From contig CAUSCF010000004.1 in NCBI GenBank assembly GCA_963530295.1, positions 52,748 through 116,747 on the forward strand: 64,000 nucleotides of DNA, in the 5' to 3' direction. The notes below the pieces were generated by a model. That model was given only the letters and a program-made list of their open reading frames with translations. It made no database searches and was not told where the DNA came from. The DNA comes from JABCPE02 sp963530295 (lineage in GTDB: Bacteria; Bacteroidota; Bacteroidia; Flavobacteriales; Weeksellaceae). Below are positions 1-7,623 of the stretch, piece by piece. The translations under genes were made by a program, and so were the position numbers. Position 1 is the stretch's first letter; each line of letters starts with the position of its first letter.

Positions 1-98
1 TGTTCTTTTGGCCAAGGAACTTCCAATGTTTCCTCTATTTCCTGCCCAAAAAATATTCCTGAGAATAACATTAAACATAAAAAAATTAACTTTTTCAT
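1..98 (-). CDS. Secreted protein, third tandem paralogue (C-terminus outside window)
   Basis: A minus-strand reading frame starts with ATG at position 98 and runs off the window's left edge. Its N-terminus (MKKLIFLCLMLFSGIFFGQE) is nearly identical to that of the next gene upstream and is followed by a WPKE motif matching WPEE in the two full paralogues. It is therefore the third member of a tandem family. It has a signal peptide with probable cleavage after FFGQ, so a periplasmic or secreted location is expected. Only about 32 codons are visible. The function is unknown. Confidence 0.75.
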   Translation of the reverse strand, partial: MKKLIFLCLMLFSGIFFGQEIEETLEVPWPKE

Positions 99-127
99 TT
101 TATTAAAATTTAGATTTATACTATAAA

Positions 128-667
128 CTATTGTATTTCATCTGAATACTCATAAAAAAACTCTCCACTTTTAAAAACTTTGCTCCATTTTTTTATAAAT
201 TCTTTGGAAAGTGTTTTTTCTTTCTTTGCAACAAACATGCTGTGAAGCGTTTTTTCTCCCTGAATCACATACCATAGTTGGGATTCTGGTTTTGGGTCAT
301 TAGGAAAAGATGGTGTTTCTACCTTAAAAAGCACCCAGATGCCCTCTCCTTCTTTGCTTTTTTCTAAAATCGTGAGTTTTGCAAGAGGAGACTCTTTTAA
401 GGTAGCTTCCTCATAAATTTTTATAATAACATCTACATTGGGAATTATCGTATTTTTAAAAGAGCTCATCATACCGAGCATTGTCCATTTATCAGGCTCT
501 TCTTTTCCTGGGATAAGTTCTATTGTGTGTTCTGTGTCACTTTCATTATTAGAAATAATTTTCCATTGGTATTCTTCTGGCCAAAGTATTTTTAGATTTT
601 GTCTTCTTTCCTGCCCGAAAAACATTCCAGAGAATAATACCAAACATAAAAAAATTAACTTTTTCAT
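128..667 (-). CDS. Secreted hypothetical protein, tandem paralogue 2
   Basis: The 179-aa protein has a signal peptide (residues 1-19, ending FFGQ) and no membrane segment afterwards. I do not recognise the family. It aligns along its whole length with the 680-1198 protein. Shared blocks are WPEEY near the start, W(T)xLG around residue 62, PNVD(V/I)IIK, LAKLTILEK or SAKLTILEK, IW(V/A)LFK, and a C-terminal EKTLSxxFxxKWSKVFK. It lies in the same orientation as its two paralogues, 12 nt after the 680-1198 gene, so the three are probably one transcript. Its first bases share an exact 39-nt stretch with the start of the third copy, which points to recent duplication. Function unknown. Confidence 0.8.
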   Translation of the reverse strand: MKKLIFLCLVLFSGMFFGQERRQNLKILWPEEYQWKIISNNESDTEHTIELIPGKEEPDKWTMLGMMSSFKNTIIPNVDVIIKIYEEATLKESPLAKLTILEKSKEGEGIWVLFKVETPSFPNDPKPESQLWYVIQGEKTLHSMFVAKKEKTLSKEFIKKWSKVFKSGEFFYEYSDEIQ

Positions 668-679
668 TTTATTAAAATT

Positions 680-1198
680 TTATTCATTTATCAATTTACC
701 TTCTTTGAAGACTTTACTCCACTTTTGCACAAACTTTTGGGAAAGTGTTTTTTCTTTTATCATAACAAAAACATTATGAATATCATCTTCTCCTTGTATC
801 ACATATACTAATTGAGCTTCAAGGTTTGATTTTTTAGAAATAGATGGAGCTTCTATCTTGAAAAGCGCCCAAATATTTTTTGCTCTATCATTTTTTTCTA
901 AAATTGTAAGTTTCGCTGAAGGTTCCTCCTTCAAAAAGGTTTCTTCATAAGATTTTATAATAATATCTACATTAGGAGCTTTCATCTTTTTATAAGAAAC
1001 CAAACTTCCTAATATAGTCCAGTTATCCACAGTTTCGTTTTCGGGAACAAACACCACAAAGCGAGTCTTTTCATCTTCTATGTCTAAAGCTTTTTTCATT
1101 TTATATTCCTCTGGCCAGTCTATTTTTAAGACCTCTTTCTTCTGCCCGAAAAGCATCTGAAAACACAGCAAAACAAACACAAATACAGCTTTTTTCAT
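680..1198 (-). CDS. Secreted hypothetical protein, tandem paralogue 1
   Basis: The 172-aa protein has a signal peptide (MKKAVFVFVLLCFQMLFGQ). It is the first and most diverged of three tandem minus-strand paralogues, with PNVDIIIKSYEE, SAKLTILEK, ALFKIEAPS and KWSKVFKEGK blocks in the same order as its neighbour. No catalytic motif or cysteine pattern is evident. About half of the residues in the best blocks match paralogue 2, so the duplication that made this copy is older. The role is unknown; a periplasmic protein is all that can be inferred. Confidence 0.8.
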   Translation of the reverse strand: MKKAVFVFVLLCFQMLFGQKKEVLKIDWPEEYKMKKALDIEDEKTRFVVFVPENETVDNWTILGSLVSYKKMKAPNVDIIIKSYEETFLKEEPSAKLTILEKNDRAKNIWALFKIEAPSISKKSNLEAQLVYVIQGEDDIHNVFVMIKEKTLSQKFVQKWSKVFKEGKLINE

Positions 1199-1256
1199 CT
1201 TTCAAAAATTAAATCTACCTTATTCCTGCATAGATAATGAATAATCGCAAAAAACA

Positions 1257-1288
1257 AAAATCTGAGAATATGAAAATTCTCAGATTTA
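1257..1288 (-). terminator. Rho-independent terminator of purH
   Basis: A 12-13 bp perfect stem (aaatctgagaat / attctcagattt) with a 6-nt loop lies just downstream of the purH stop. On the minus strand it is followed by a T-rich run. Confidence 0.8.
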
Positions 1289-1301
1289 TAAAATATGTTT
1301 T

Positions 1302-2816
1302 TTAGTGTAAAAAATGTCTCATTCCAGTGAGCAGCATTGGGATGCCGTGCTGATTGGCAGCCTCTATGCTTTCTTCATCCTTGATGCTTCCGCCTGGTTG
1401 TATAATGGCTTTTATGTCTTTTTCAGCACAGAAATCCACCACATCGCGGAACGGGAAGAAGGCATCCGAAGCCAAAACCAGCTCTCCGCTGAATTTCTCT
1501 TTGGCTCTTTCCACTGCCTGCTGTGTTGCCCAAATTCTATTGACCTGCCCGCCACCGATTCCCAGCGCCTGTGTTCCGTTAGAAACTACTATCGCATTGG
1601 ATTTCACATATTTCACTACTCGCTGTGCGAAGAGCAGGGCTTTTCTCTGTTCCTCTGTCGGCTGTTTTTCAGTCACAGCTTTTATTTCCTCCGAAAACTG
1701 ATTGTCACAGTCCTGTACTAGCAGTCCGCCATCTATTTTCACCCAAGTCTGTTTGTCCGAAACAGGGTTTTTGATTTTAATAATTCTAAGGTTTTTCTTT
1801 TGTCTAAGAATTTCCAGCGCTTTCTCCTCAAAATCTACCGCCATCACGATTTCAAGGAAAGTCTTCCCAAGTTCCTCCGCTGTGACAGCATCCACCTTGT
1901 AGTTCATCGCCACAATGCCTCCAAAAATAGAAACAGGGTCGCACTCAAAGGTTTTAGTATAAGTCTCCACCGCCGTATTTCCGATGGCTACACCGCACGG
2001 CGTAGAGTGTTTTACGGCGCAGCAGGCCATTTCATTTTTGAATTCATTTACTACTTTCCAGCACAAATCCATATCGCGAAGATTGTTGAACGAAAGTTCC
2101 TTTCCTCCCAGCTGTTCAAAATCTTTCATTGCTCCATTTTCCACTGTTGAAACATAATAAGCTGCGGACTGGTGCGGATTTTCGCCATATCGTAAATCCG
2201 AAACTTTCTTGTAAGAAGCATTCAGATACTGTGGATATTCCTCTTCCAAAAGCATTTTGGAAATGGCCGCATCATAGGCAGAAGTAAGGTTAAACACCTT
2301 TCCTGCAAGGGTTTTACGAGTTTCCAAAGTAGTATCGCCCGAAGTTTCTATTTCAGATTTTACTTTCTCGTAATCTTCTACATTGGTGATGACTGTCACA
2401 GATTTGAAATTCTTCGCTGCCGAACGAAGCATAGACGGCCCGCCTATGTCGATAAACTCCACCTTTTCATCCAAAGGAATATTCTTCCCTGCATTTTCGA
2501 AAAATGGATAAAGATTCACCACCACCATGTCTATCAGCTCTATTCCGTGCGCAGCCACTGTATCCATGTGCTCTTTATTATCGCGCACAGCGAGAAGTCC
2601 TCCATGTACTTTTGGGTGAAGGGTTTTTACCCTGCCGTCCAGCATTTCTGGGAAATTCGTAACCTCATCTATCTGAATGGGACTAAGCCCAGCATCTTTC
2701 AGATGTTTGAAAGTTCCGCCTGTGGAGATAAGTTGGTAATTGTTTTTTTCTAAGAACTGAGCGAATTCCGTAAGTCCGCTCTTGTCTGAAACACTGATTA
2801 AGACTCTTTTTTTCAT
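1302..2816 (-). CDS. purH: Bifunctional AICAR transformylase / IMP cyclohydrolase
   Basis: This enzyme catalyses the last two steps of de novo purine synthesis in the cytosol. AICAR is formylated with 10-formyl-THF and then cyclised to IMP. The 504-aa length is normal. The N-terminal MGS-like cyclohydrolase domain opens with KRVLISVSDKSGL and contains DGRVKTLHPKVHGG at residues 60-73. The transformylase domain contains LRYGENPHQ (208-216) and the catalytic Lys269-His270 pair in AVKHSTPCGVA. The C-terminus IQPGGSIKDEE...GMRHFLH is canonical. It appears monocistronic, with a terminator downstream. The ATG start fits the family N-terminus exactly. Confidence 0.98.
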   Translation of the reverse strand: MKKRVLISVSDKSGLTEFAQFLEKNNYQLISTGGTFKHLKDAGLSPIQIDEVTNFPEMLDGRVKTLHPKVHGGLLAVRDNKEHMDTVAAHGIELIDMVVVNLYPFFENAGKNIPLDEKVEFIDIGGPSMLRSAAKNFKSVTVITNVEDYEKVKSEIETSGDTTLETRKTLAGKVFNLTSAYDAAISKMLLEEEYPQYLNASYKKVSDLRYGENPHQSAAYYVSTVENGAMKDFEQLGGKELSFNNLRDMDLCWKVVNEFKNEMACCAVKHSTPCGVAIGNTAVETYTKTFECDPVSIFGGIVAMNYKVDAVTAEELGKTFLEIVMAVDFEEKALEILRQKKNLRIIKIKNPVSDKQTWVKIDGGLLVQDCDNQFSEEIKAVTEKQPTEEQRKALLFAQRVVKYVKSNAIVVSNGTQALGIGGGQVNRIWATQQAVERAKEKFSGELVLASDAFFPFRDVVDFCAEKDIKAIIQPGGSIKDEESIEAANQHGIPMLLTGMRHFLH

Positions 2817-2834
2817 AGTTAAATTTAAGTTTCA

Positions 2835-2842
2835 CAAAATTA
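2835..2842 (-). promoter_or_regulatory. Candidate -7 element for purH
   Basis: Read on the minus strand this is TAATTTTG, a match to the Bacteroidota -7 consensus TAnnTTTG, 18 nt upstream of the purH ATG. I see no clear -33 TTG at the right distance, so confidence is limited. Confidence 0.35.
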
Positions 2843-2914
2843 AAAAATAATAATTGGTTAATGCGAGTTTTAGAATTAAATATTCATATTTTTACCAATA
2901 AAATTTTAATTAAA

Positions 2915-3268
2915 ATGCTTATCAACCTAAAAAGAGTTTACGAAATCCCTGATGAAACCGATGGCTTCCGTGTGCTGTCTGACCGCCTTTGGCCTCGCGG
3001 CATCAAAAAAGAAGAGTTGGATTTTGATTTTTGGGCAAAAGAAATCGCTCCCTCCACGCTTCTGCGGAAAACCTATCACCAGACGCACGATTTTGATACT
3101 TTCAGCAGCGATTACCGAAACGAACTGGAACAAAATACCGCTGTAGATGCCTTTTTGGAGCTTGTTCATGACAAAAAAGTCCTTACCCTCATTACCGCTG
3201 CCAAGGAAATAGAGAAATGCCACCTTCCTATTCTCAAAGATTTTCTGCTTTCCAAATTACCCAATTAA
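2915..3268 (+). CDS. DUF488 family protein
   Basis: This is a roughly 117-aa cytosolic protein of the DUF488 (YeaO-like) family. Family hallmarks are KRVYEIP near the start, then RVLSDRLWPRGIKKEEL, WAKEIAPS and LITAAKE near the end. The biochemical function of the family is unknown. I chose the ATG at 2915 (MLINLKRVYE) because homologues begin there; an in-frame ATG at 2861 would add 18 residues with no family match. The gene is divergent from purH and is followed by a terminator-like hairpin. Confidence 0.88.
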   Translation: MLINLKRVYEIPDETDGFRVLSDRLWPRGIKKEELDFDFWAKEIAPSTLLRKTYHQTHDFDTFSSDYRNELEQNTAVDAFLELVHDKKVLTLITAAKEIEKCHLPILKDFLLSKLPN

Positions 3269-3280
3269 ACTTTATAAAAA

Positions 3281-3314
3281 TTCCCTTCTCTATTTCAGAA
3301 AAGGGATATTTTTT
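3281..3314 (+). terminator. Probable terminator after DUF488 gene
   Basis: The inverted repeat ttcccttctc / gaaaaggga (one G-U pair in RNA) is followed by a run of T residues at 3308-3314. The remaining intergenic sequence to 3437 holds nothing I can identify. Confidence 0.55.
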
Positions 3315-3437
3315 AGTCTTATAAGCTTTTACTAATCTTTCTGTTCTAGTTTTGTGGAAGAATAACCAGTTTTTCCCTTTGAATGGTGCTCTTTTCATAT
3401 AGTAAAAAGAGAGCTAGTTAAATTTGTTTTAGCTTTT

Positions 3438-4136
3438 TTATTTAAAGAATAAATCTTCTTTTATCATCCATGTTTTAGTAAAATAGAAACTCATTAGATT
3501 AAAAATAAATACTAAAATAATAATTACTATTGCTGTATTTATAATCTGCTCGAATAATCTGCTGTACTTTTGTCTGATTTTCTCAAGTTTACTGATGAAT
3601 TCCTCTCCACAATTATTGATAATGGCTATATTAAACAAAAATATAGGAAACTGGCTGATTAAAATCCAAATAGTAAAAGCTATGATGGTAACTATTAGGT
3701 TTCCATTATGCCCGCACAACACAACTAAAGATATAAAAGCGGGGTCAGGAAAGGCTGACAAGGTAAAAAGAAGCCCTGTGACAAACATATCCATCTGTGA
3801 CCAGCCTGATGAGGTTTTTATTTCTTTCTTTTTATTATTTTCCGAAGTTAATCTCTTTATTAGCCAATAAGATAGACCTAAAATTAATAATATATTCAAT
3901 ACTACCCAAACATAATTAGGAAGAAGACCGAAAAAATTGGAGAGGAAAGAGATATTATTCCCCAAAAAGATAGACATAAAGGTACCACTAATAACGCTTC
4001 CAAATAAAACGGTAAGGGTAAAAGTTGTAATGGCTTTTTTATCAGCATTTGCAGACAAAGCTCCTATTATAATAGGAATTCCGAGCGGGTCAAATCCTGT
4101 AATTCCTAAAACAACAGCTGAAAATAATAACTTCAT
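3438..4136 (-). CDS. Integral membrane protein, LysE/GAP-like
   Basis: The 232-aa protein is strongly hydrophobic, with about six predicted membrane segments. Two similar halves carry the turns GFDPLGIPIII (residues 14-24) and FPDPAFISLVV near residue 130, each at the start of a hydrophobic block. This duplicated DP-containing layout resembles the LysE/GAP superfamily of small-molecule exporters, but I cannot assign a substrate. A charged cytosolic loop (SENNKKKEIK) separates the halves. The gene stands alone between a DUF488 gene and an immunity-like cluster. Substrate and role are unknown. Confidence 0.7.
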   Translation of the reverse strand: MKLLFSAVVLGITGFDPLGIPIIIGALSANADKKAITTFTLTVLFGSVISGTFMSIFLGNNISFLSNFFGLLPNYVWVVLNILLILGLSYWLIKRLTSENNKKKEIKTSSGWSQMDMFVTGLLFTLSAFPDPAFISLVVLCGHNGNLIVTIIAFTIWILISQFPIFLFNIAIINNCGEEFISKLEKIRQKYSRLFEQIINTAIVIIILVFIFNLMSFYFTKTWMIKEDLFFK

Positions 4137-4246
4137 ATGGAAACGATAAGGTGATAAAATTAATATTTTCCTTAATTTTCAAAAAACTCCTTCAATTTGA
4201 TAATAATATTGAAAGACAAGACTCTTTTGGTTTTGATATTTACATT

Positions 4247-5011
4247 TTATTTTACTATCACGCTTTCCCAACCGTCATAATAGGCGTCATAATTATCGGC
4301 TAGTTCTTTCAGTTCCCAGACTATCTCATCTATTTCATGTGGACAATCTTGTCTTACGATATGCAGCTGAAAATGGTGGGAATTTCCCTCTTCTATAAAA
4401 TCTTCTGAAACCACTTTGTAGCCTTTTCTTGTTATTTTTTCCACATATTCTGCTCGGCTCTGTTCATTATCAAAATAAATCCAATGGTCTATTTCTCGCG
4501 GAATATCTAGATTATCCCCATTTTCTTCTAACTGCATCACTACTCTTCTATTTTGCATAGATTGGTAAGAGTATGGGTCTGGGAATAGGAATTCGAAATA
4601 ATCCTTCCACTCTGGGTCTTCGTCGAAATAGCTCTTATACTGATACCCCTCAAAAGCAGCCAACTCATCTATACAAGCCTCTGAAAGCCCCTCAGAAAGA
4701 TTGGTATAATAGATAAGTTCCAAAATTCCACCTGATTTTACAGCTCCTGCTGAGATGGCACCCATCTGCTCTGCTTTCCCTGAGATAGCATCCTCTATAT
4801 CACACAAAATAGGATATTCCTCATTAGAAGACATGCCCTCTGGCGTAGGGTTTTGCATTTTAATGAGAAAGTTCAAGCGGTATTTATATCCCTCAACTGG
4901 AGCTATCTGTCTTAGGGCTAAATTCACTCTTACAGAAGCTGGTTTTCCCTCAACTCGGCAGAAAAAGAAATCCCAATTCTGTGGAACTTCATAGTTGTTA
5001 TTTGTACTCAT
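4247..5011 (-). CDS. DUF695 + RraB-like two-domain protein
   Basis: The 254-aa cytosolic protein has an N-terminal DUF695-like domain (about residues 10-130: NWDFFFCRVEGKPASVRVNL, then a CDIED segment). Its C-terminal half (about 150-250) resembles the RraB family of RNase E regulators, ending DAYYDGWESVIV. This combination is known from uncharacterised bacterial proteins, and RraB-like domains also occur among polymorphic-toxin immunity genes. It is the last gene of a minus-strand run with a SUKH gene, a YD-repeat gene and a GNAT gene. That context favours an immunity or accessory role (inference), though RNA-metabolism regulation is possible. Confidence 0.7.
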   Translation of the reverse strand: MSTNNNYEVPQNWDFFFCRVEGKPASVRVNLALRQIAPVEGYKYRLNFLIKMQNPTPEGMSSNEEYPILCDIEDAISGKAEQMGAISAGAVKSGGILELIYYTNLSEGLSEACIDELAAFEGYQYKSYFDEDPEWKDYFEFLFPDPYSYQSMQNRRVVMQLEENGDNLDIPREIDHWIYFDNEQSRAEYVEKITRKGYKVVSEDFIEEGNSHHFQLHIVRQDCPHEIDEIVWELKELADNYDAYYDGWESVIVK

Positions 5012-5059
5012 TGTTTTTATTTTTTGCTAAAATTACATCTTTTTTGTATTTTGTGCAAA

Positions 5060-5488
5060 TCAAATATAGCTGACCCACATAGTCGTTCTCCCTCCTTTCC
5101 TATCAAAAGCGGCTCCTACCTCTCCCCAGACAAACTCCCACTCTTCCCCTATGTGTGCTGTAAGCCATTTTTTATACAGTTTTTCGGTTTGGAGTTCATA
5201 TTCCTCTGTCCAGTTTTCCCAGGGTGTATATCTTTCTTTCATAGAAAAAAATATCGTTTCGAGTTTTTCTCCTTCAAAACAAATAGAAATATCAAACTCT
5301 TTTCCCTCAAAAGGACATTTTTCAAAATAAATCCAATAAAACCCTGTCCCCACATCCCAGATATCATTATCAGGAAACAGCTCTCTGAGCGAGGAAAAAG
5401 TAGTTTTAGAAGAAATCACTACATCGTTTATAAGAAAAAAATCTCCATTTTCAGTATCTAAAAATAATATAGATTTTGTGCTGTTCAT
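5060..5488 (-). CDS. Hypothetical protein, immunity-like
   Basis: This is a 142-aa acidic soluble protein with no signal peptide and no family that I recognise. Aromatic-rich blocks (TGFYWIYFEKCPF, EEWEFVWGEVGAAFDRKGG) and its small size resemble the immunity proteins in polymorphic-toxin loci. It lies between the SUKH gene and the DUF695-RraB gene in the same orientation, with short gaps of about 50 nt on either side. An immunity role is an inference from neighbourhood only. Confidence 0.6.
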   Translation of the reverse strand: MNSTKSILFLDTENGDFFLINDVVISSKTTFSSLRELFPDNDIWDVGTGFYWIYFEKCPFEGKEFDISICFEGEKLETIFFSMKERYTPWENWTEEYELQTEKLYKKWLTAHIGEEWEFVWGEVGAAFDRKGGRTTMWVSYI

Positions 5489-5537
5489 TTTTTATTCTAT
5501 TAAAATATTTTTAATTTTATGGCTGCTTGCTCAAATC

Positions 5538-6182
5538 TTACATTTCCTCTCCTATGTCTTTTAAAAAATCATCCATCGCCTCAAAGGAACTTTCTGATGA
5601 AGATGCATACACCAGCTGCTCACCTCCATCTAAAACCACTATGCTGTCAGTAGCCCCGCCATAGAACTCCGCCCCTTGTAACCAATGGCGTATAGCGAAA
5701 GGCTTTTTGGGAAAATGGGCTTTTATAGCATCCAAATCTTCGGAAGTAATGAATTTAAATCCTTCATAAGTATAAGGCAAAGCAAATACCGCCTGCAAGT
5801 GAGCCATAGCCAACAAAAATTCAGATAATGTATCGCATTCCACCTGCCATTCTTTTTGGTTATAGCTAACATATACCTTAGGGTTTTCTTCGCCTAAATC
5901 TTCCTTTGCAATTGCCCATAAACAACAATTTTGATTTTCTGCATAAAAAACAAAATAGTCTGGATGATTGAAAAGAGTAAGATTGTCTTTAGGTGTTATC
6001 AAATTATCTTGTGTTTGGTTCAGAGCTTGATGCTTTCCCAAAGTGGTGTAATAATCATATAACAACGCTGGCATTTGCTCCACCACGCCGAAAAACGGCT
6101 GCATTTCAACTTCTGTAAAACCAAAATCCCCCTCTATACCAAAGAGCGTTCGGATTTGGGTAAATGTATTTTCTTTATTCAT
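5538..6182 (-). CDS. SMI1/KNR4 (SUKH) family protein
   Basis: The 214-aa protein has the layout of the SUKH superfamily: PALLYDYYTTLGKH early on, then a hydrophobic block with YFVFYAENQNCCLWAI where family members place a W-containing strand. SUKH proteins are the most common immunity proteins of bacterial toxin systems, acting by binding the cognate toxin in the cytosol. I start it at the ATG at 6182 (MNKENTFTQIR), because the longer frame to 6269 would overlap the upstream gene. No toxin gene is visible nearby, so this is an orphan candidate. Confidence 0.7.
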   Translation of the reverse strand: MNKENTFTQIRTLFGIEGDFGFTEVEMQPFFGVVEQMPALLYDYYTTLGKHQALNQTQDNLITPKDNLTLFNHPDYFVFYAENQNCCLWAIAKEDLGEENPKVYVSYNQKEWQVECDTLSEFLLAMAHLQAVFALPYTYEGFKFITSEDLDAIKAHFPKKPFAIRHWLQGAEFYGGATDSIVVLDGGEQLVYASSSESSFEAMDDFLKDIGEEM

Positions 6183-6187
6183 ATTAT

Positions 6188-7015
6188 TTATATAGGGTAA
6201 TATTCTATCGTTCTTTCTACAATAAGGTTTGTGTAGCGTTTGGAGTATTCGATGCGTTTCTCTATCCAATTGCCGTGATTATCATAGCGATAGGTGTATT
6301 TGCGAGTATAGACTTCGCCTTCTTTGTTGCTAATTCGCTCGAAAATTTCGTTGTTATGCTCATCGAAAGTGGTTTCAGTTATTGAATAAGGTTTGGGGTC
6401 GCCTATATCCTGATGGGCAACATAAATTACATTGCCTTTTTCATCAAAACGAGTTATGGTAAACATAAAAGGCTTGCCATTGGCTGAAAGATTGGTATTG
6501 ACTTTTTCGGTATCGCTACGAAATTCAATAGAGTCGTGAAGAATCTTTTCTCCTGTAGATATGTTTGTATGACAACGATCTATATATCTGCCTTGTGTAT
6601 CATATTGGAGTTGTAAGAGATATTCGGCATCGGCTGTGCGGGAGTGCTGACTTATGTTATTGCCGTGCGCATCGTATTCGAAAGTAACAGTTTCTTTCCA
6701 TTTGCCATTTTCATAAGTAATACATTCTACCTTTTGTTGTAGGTCGTTATAGCGGTATTGTTTTTCCTCCCAACAGTCAGTTAGTTCTTCATCTTCAGGG
6801 TCGTAGAGGTGAGAACTCAAGCGGTTGCCGTGAGAGTCGTAGGTAAAGAGGAAGTGGTATTCCTCGCCATAACAAGCGTCTACAAGTTTACCTTGCTCAT
6901 TGTAAATGAGGGTTTCGGTATAGTCTTCTAAGAAGTATTCTTCGCCTTTTTGCCACTGACCATCTTCGGTGATGACAGCAGCATAACAATGCGATTCATC
7001 TCGTTTTATCTTCAT
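6188..7015 (-). CDS. Stand-alone YD/RHS-type repeat protein
   Basis: The 275-aa protein lacks a signal peptide and consists largely of YD/RHS-like repeats: FTYDSHGNRL, QYRYNDLQQKVE, FEYDAHGNNIS, LQYDTQGRYID, TRFDEKGNVIY, TTFDEHNNEIF and YRYDNHGNWIEKR, spaced roughly 30-40 residues apart. RHS repeats usually form the shell of very large toxins. A short repeat-only protein with no toxin tip is seen as an accessory gene in toxin/immunity clusters. It sits 5 nt upstream of the SUKH gene in the same orientation. Function unknown; it could be a decayed fragment of a larger RHS protein or an independent adaptor. Confidence 0.72.
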   Translation of the reverse strand: MKIKRDESHCYAAVITEDGQWQKGEEYFLEDYTETLIYNEQGKLVDACYGEEYHFLFTYDSHGNRLSSHLYDPEDEELTDCWEEKQYRYNDLQQKVECITYENGKWKETVTFEYDAHGNNISQHSRTADAEYLLQLQYDTQGRYIDRCHTNISTGEKILHDSIEFRSDTEKVNTNLSANGKPFMFTITRFDEKGNVIYVAHQDIGDPKPYSITETTFDEHNNEIFERISNKEGEVYTRKYTYRYDNHGNWIEKRIEYSKRYTNLIVERTIEYYPI

Positions 7016-7032
7016 AGTATTAAATTTGCCAA

Positions 7033-7494
7033 TTAGTTAATTGCCGAATTACTTTTCATCATCTTGTATTTTTTTCTTTCTCCTTCAATAGTTGCCACTA
7101 CTTCGAAACCGAGTTTCGTATAAAGACCTTTAGCTATGGGGTTGTCATCAAATACATTTAAGCTAATAGAATGAACACTTTTATCCTCAAAAAGCATTGC
7201 GACAAATAACTGCATTGCCAAGCTACCTAATCCTTTTCCTGTAAGTGAAGGATTGATAAGAAATCTACCAATGTGTATGTTATTTTCTTCTACTTTTATT
7301 TGCTGAATCATCCCTATAAAACTACCCTCTGCCTCAATACGAAAGCAATGAGACAGCGCATCGAGCTGCTCCATCGTAAGAGGATACTGCAGTGCATCTC
7401 CTGCCCATTGTTGCAAGAAATCAGCGCCTTTGCTATTTGTCCAACGTATAATAGCCTCTTTATCTTCAGGCAATAATCCTTCAGTTATTTTCAT
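7033..7494 (-). CDS. GNAT family N-acetyltransferase
   Basis: The 153-aa GNAT protein transfers an acetyl group from acetyl-CoA to an unknown amine. The acetyl-CoA motif A region reads GRFLINPSLTGKGLGSLAMQ, with the GxGxG-type turn, followed by SLNVFDDNPIAKGLYTKLGF typical of motif B. It is the first gene of the minus-strand cluster that continues with YD-repeat and SUKH genes, separated by only 17 nt. The substrate cannot be deduced. Confidence 0.85.
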   Translation of the reverse strand: MKITEGLLPEDKEAIIRWTNSKGADFLQQWAGDALQYPLTMEQLDALSHCFRIEAEGSFIGMIQQIKVEENNIHIGRFLINPSLTGKGLGSLAMQLFVAMLFEDKSVHSISLNVFDDNPIAKGLYTKLGFEVVATIEGERKKYKMMKSNSAIN

Positions 7495-7623
7495 TCATTT
7501 ACTAAATTAAAATCTGTTCAAAAATATTAAATTTATTTTCATCCAAAATAAAGACTTGCAGGAACTTGCATTTTTTCTAATAAAACAATACTTTTGGACA
7601 AAAATCAATTAAATTATAAACCT

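Noticed and set aside
1314..2753. Several long plus-strand frames opposite purH
   Set aside because: They are shadows of the well-supported purH frame and show no protein-like features.
3250..3410. 54-codon minus-strand frame overlapping the end of the DUF488 gene
   Set aside because: It crosses the terminator hairpin and has no family match; likely chance.
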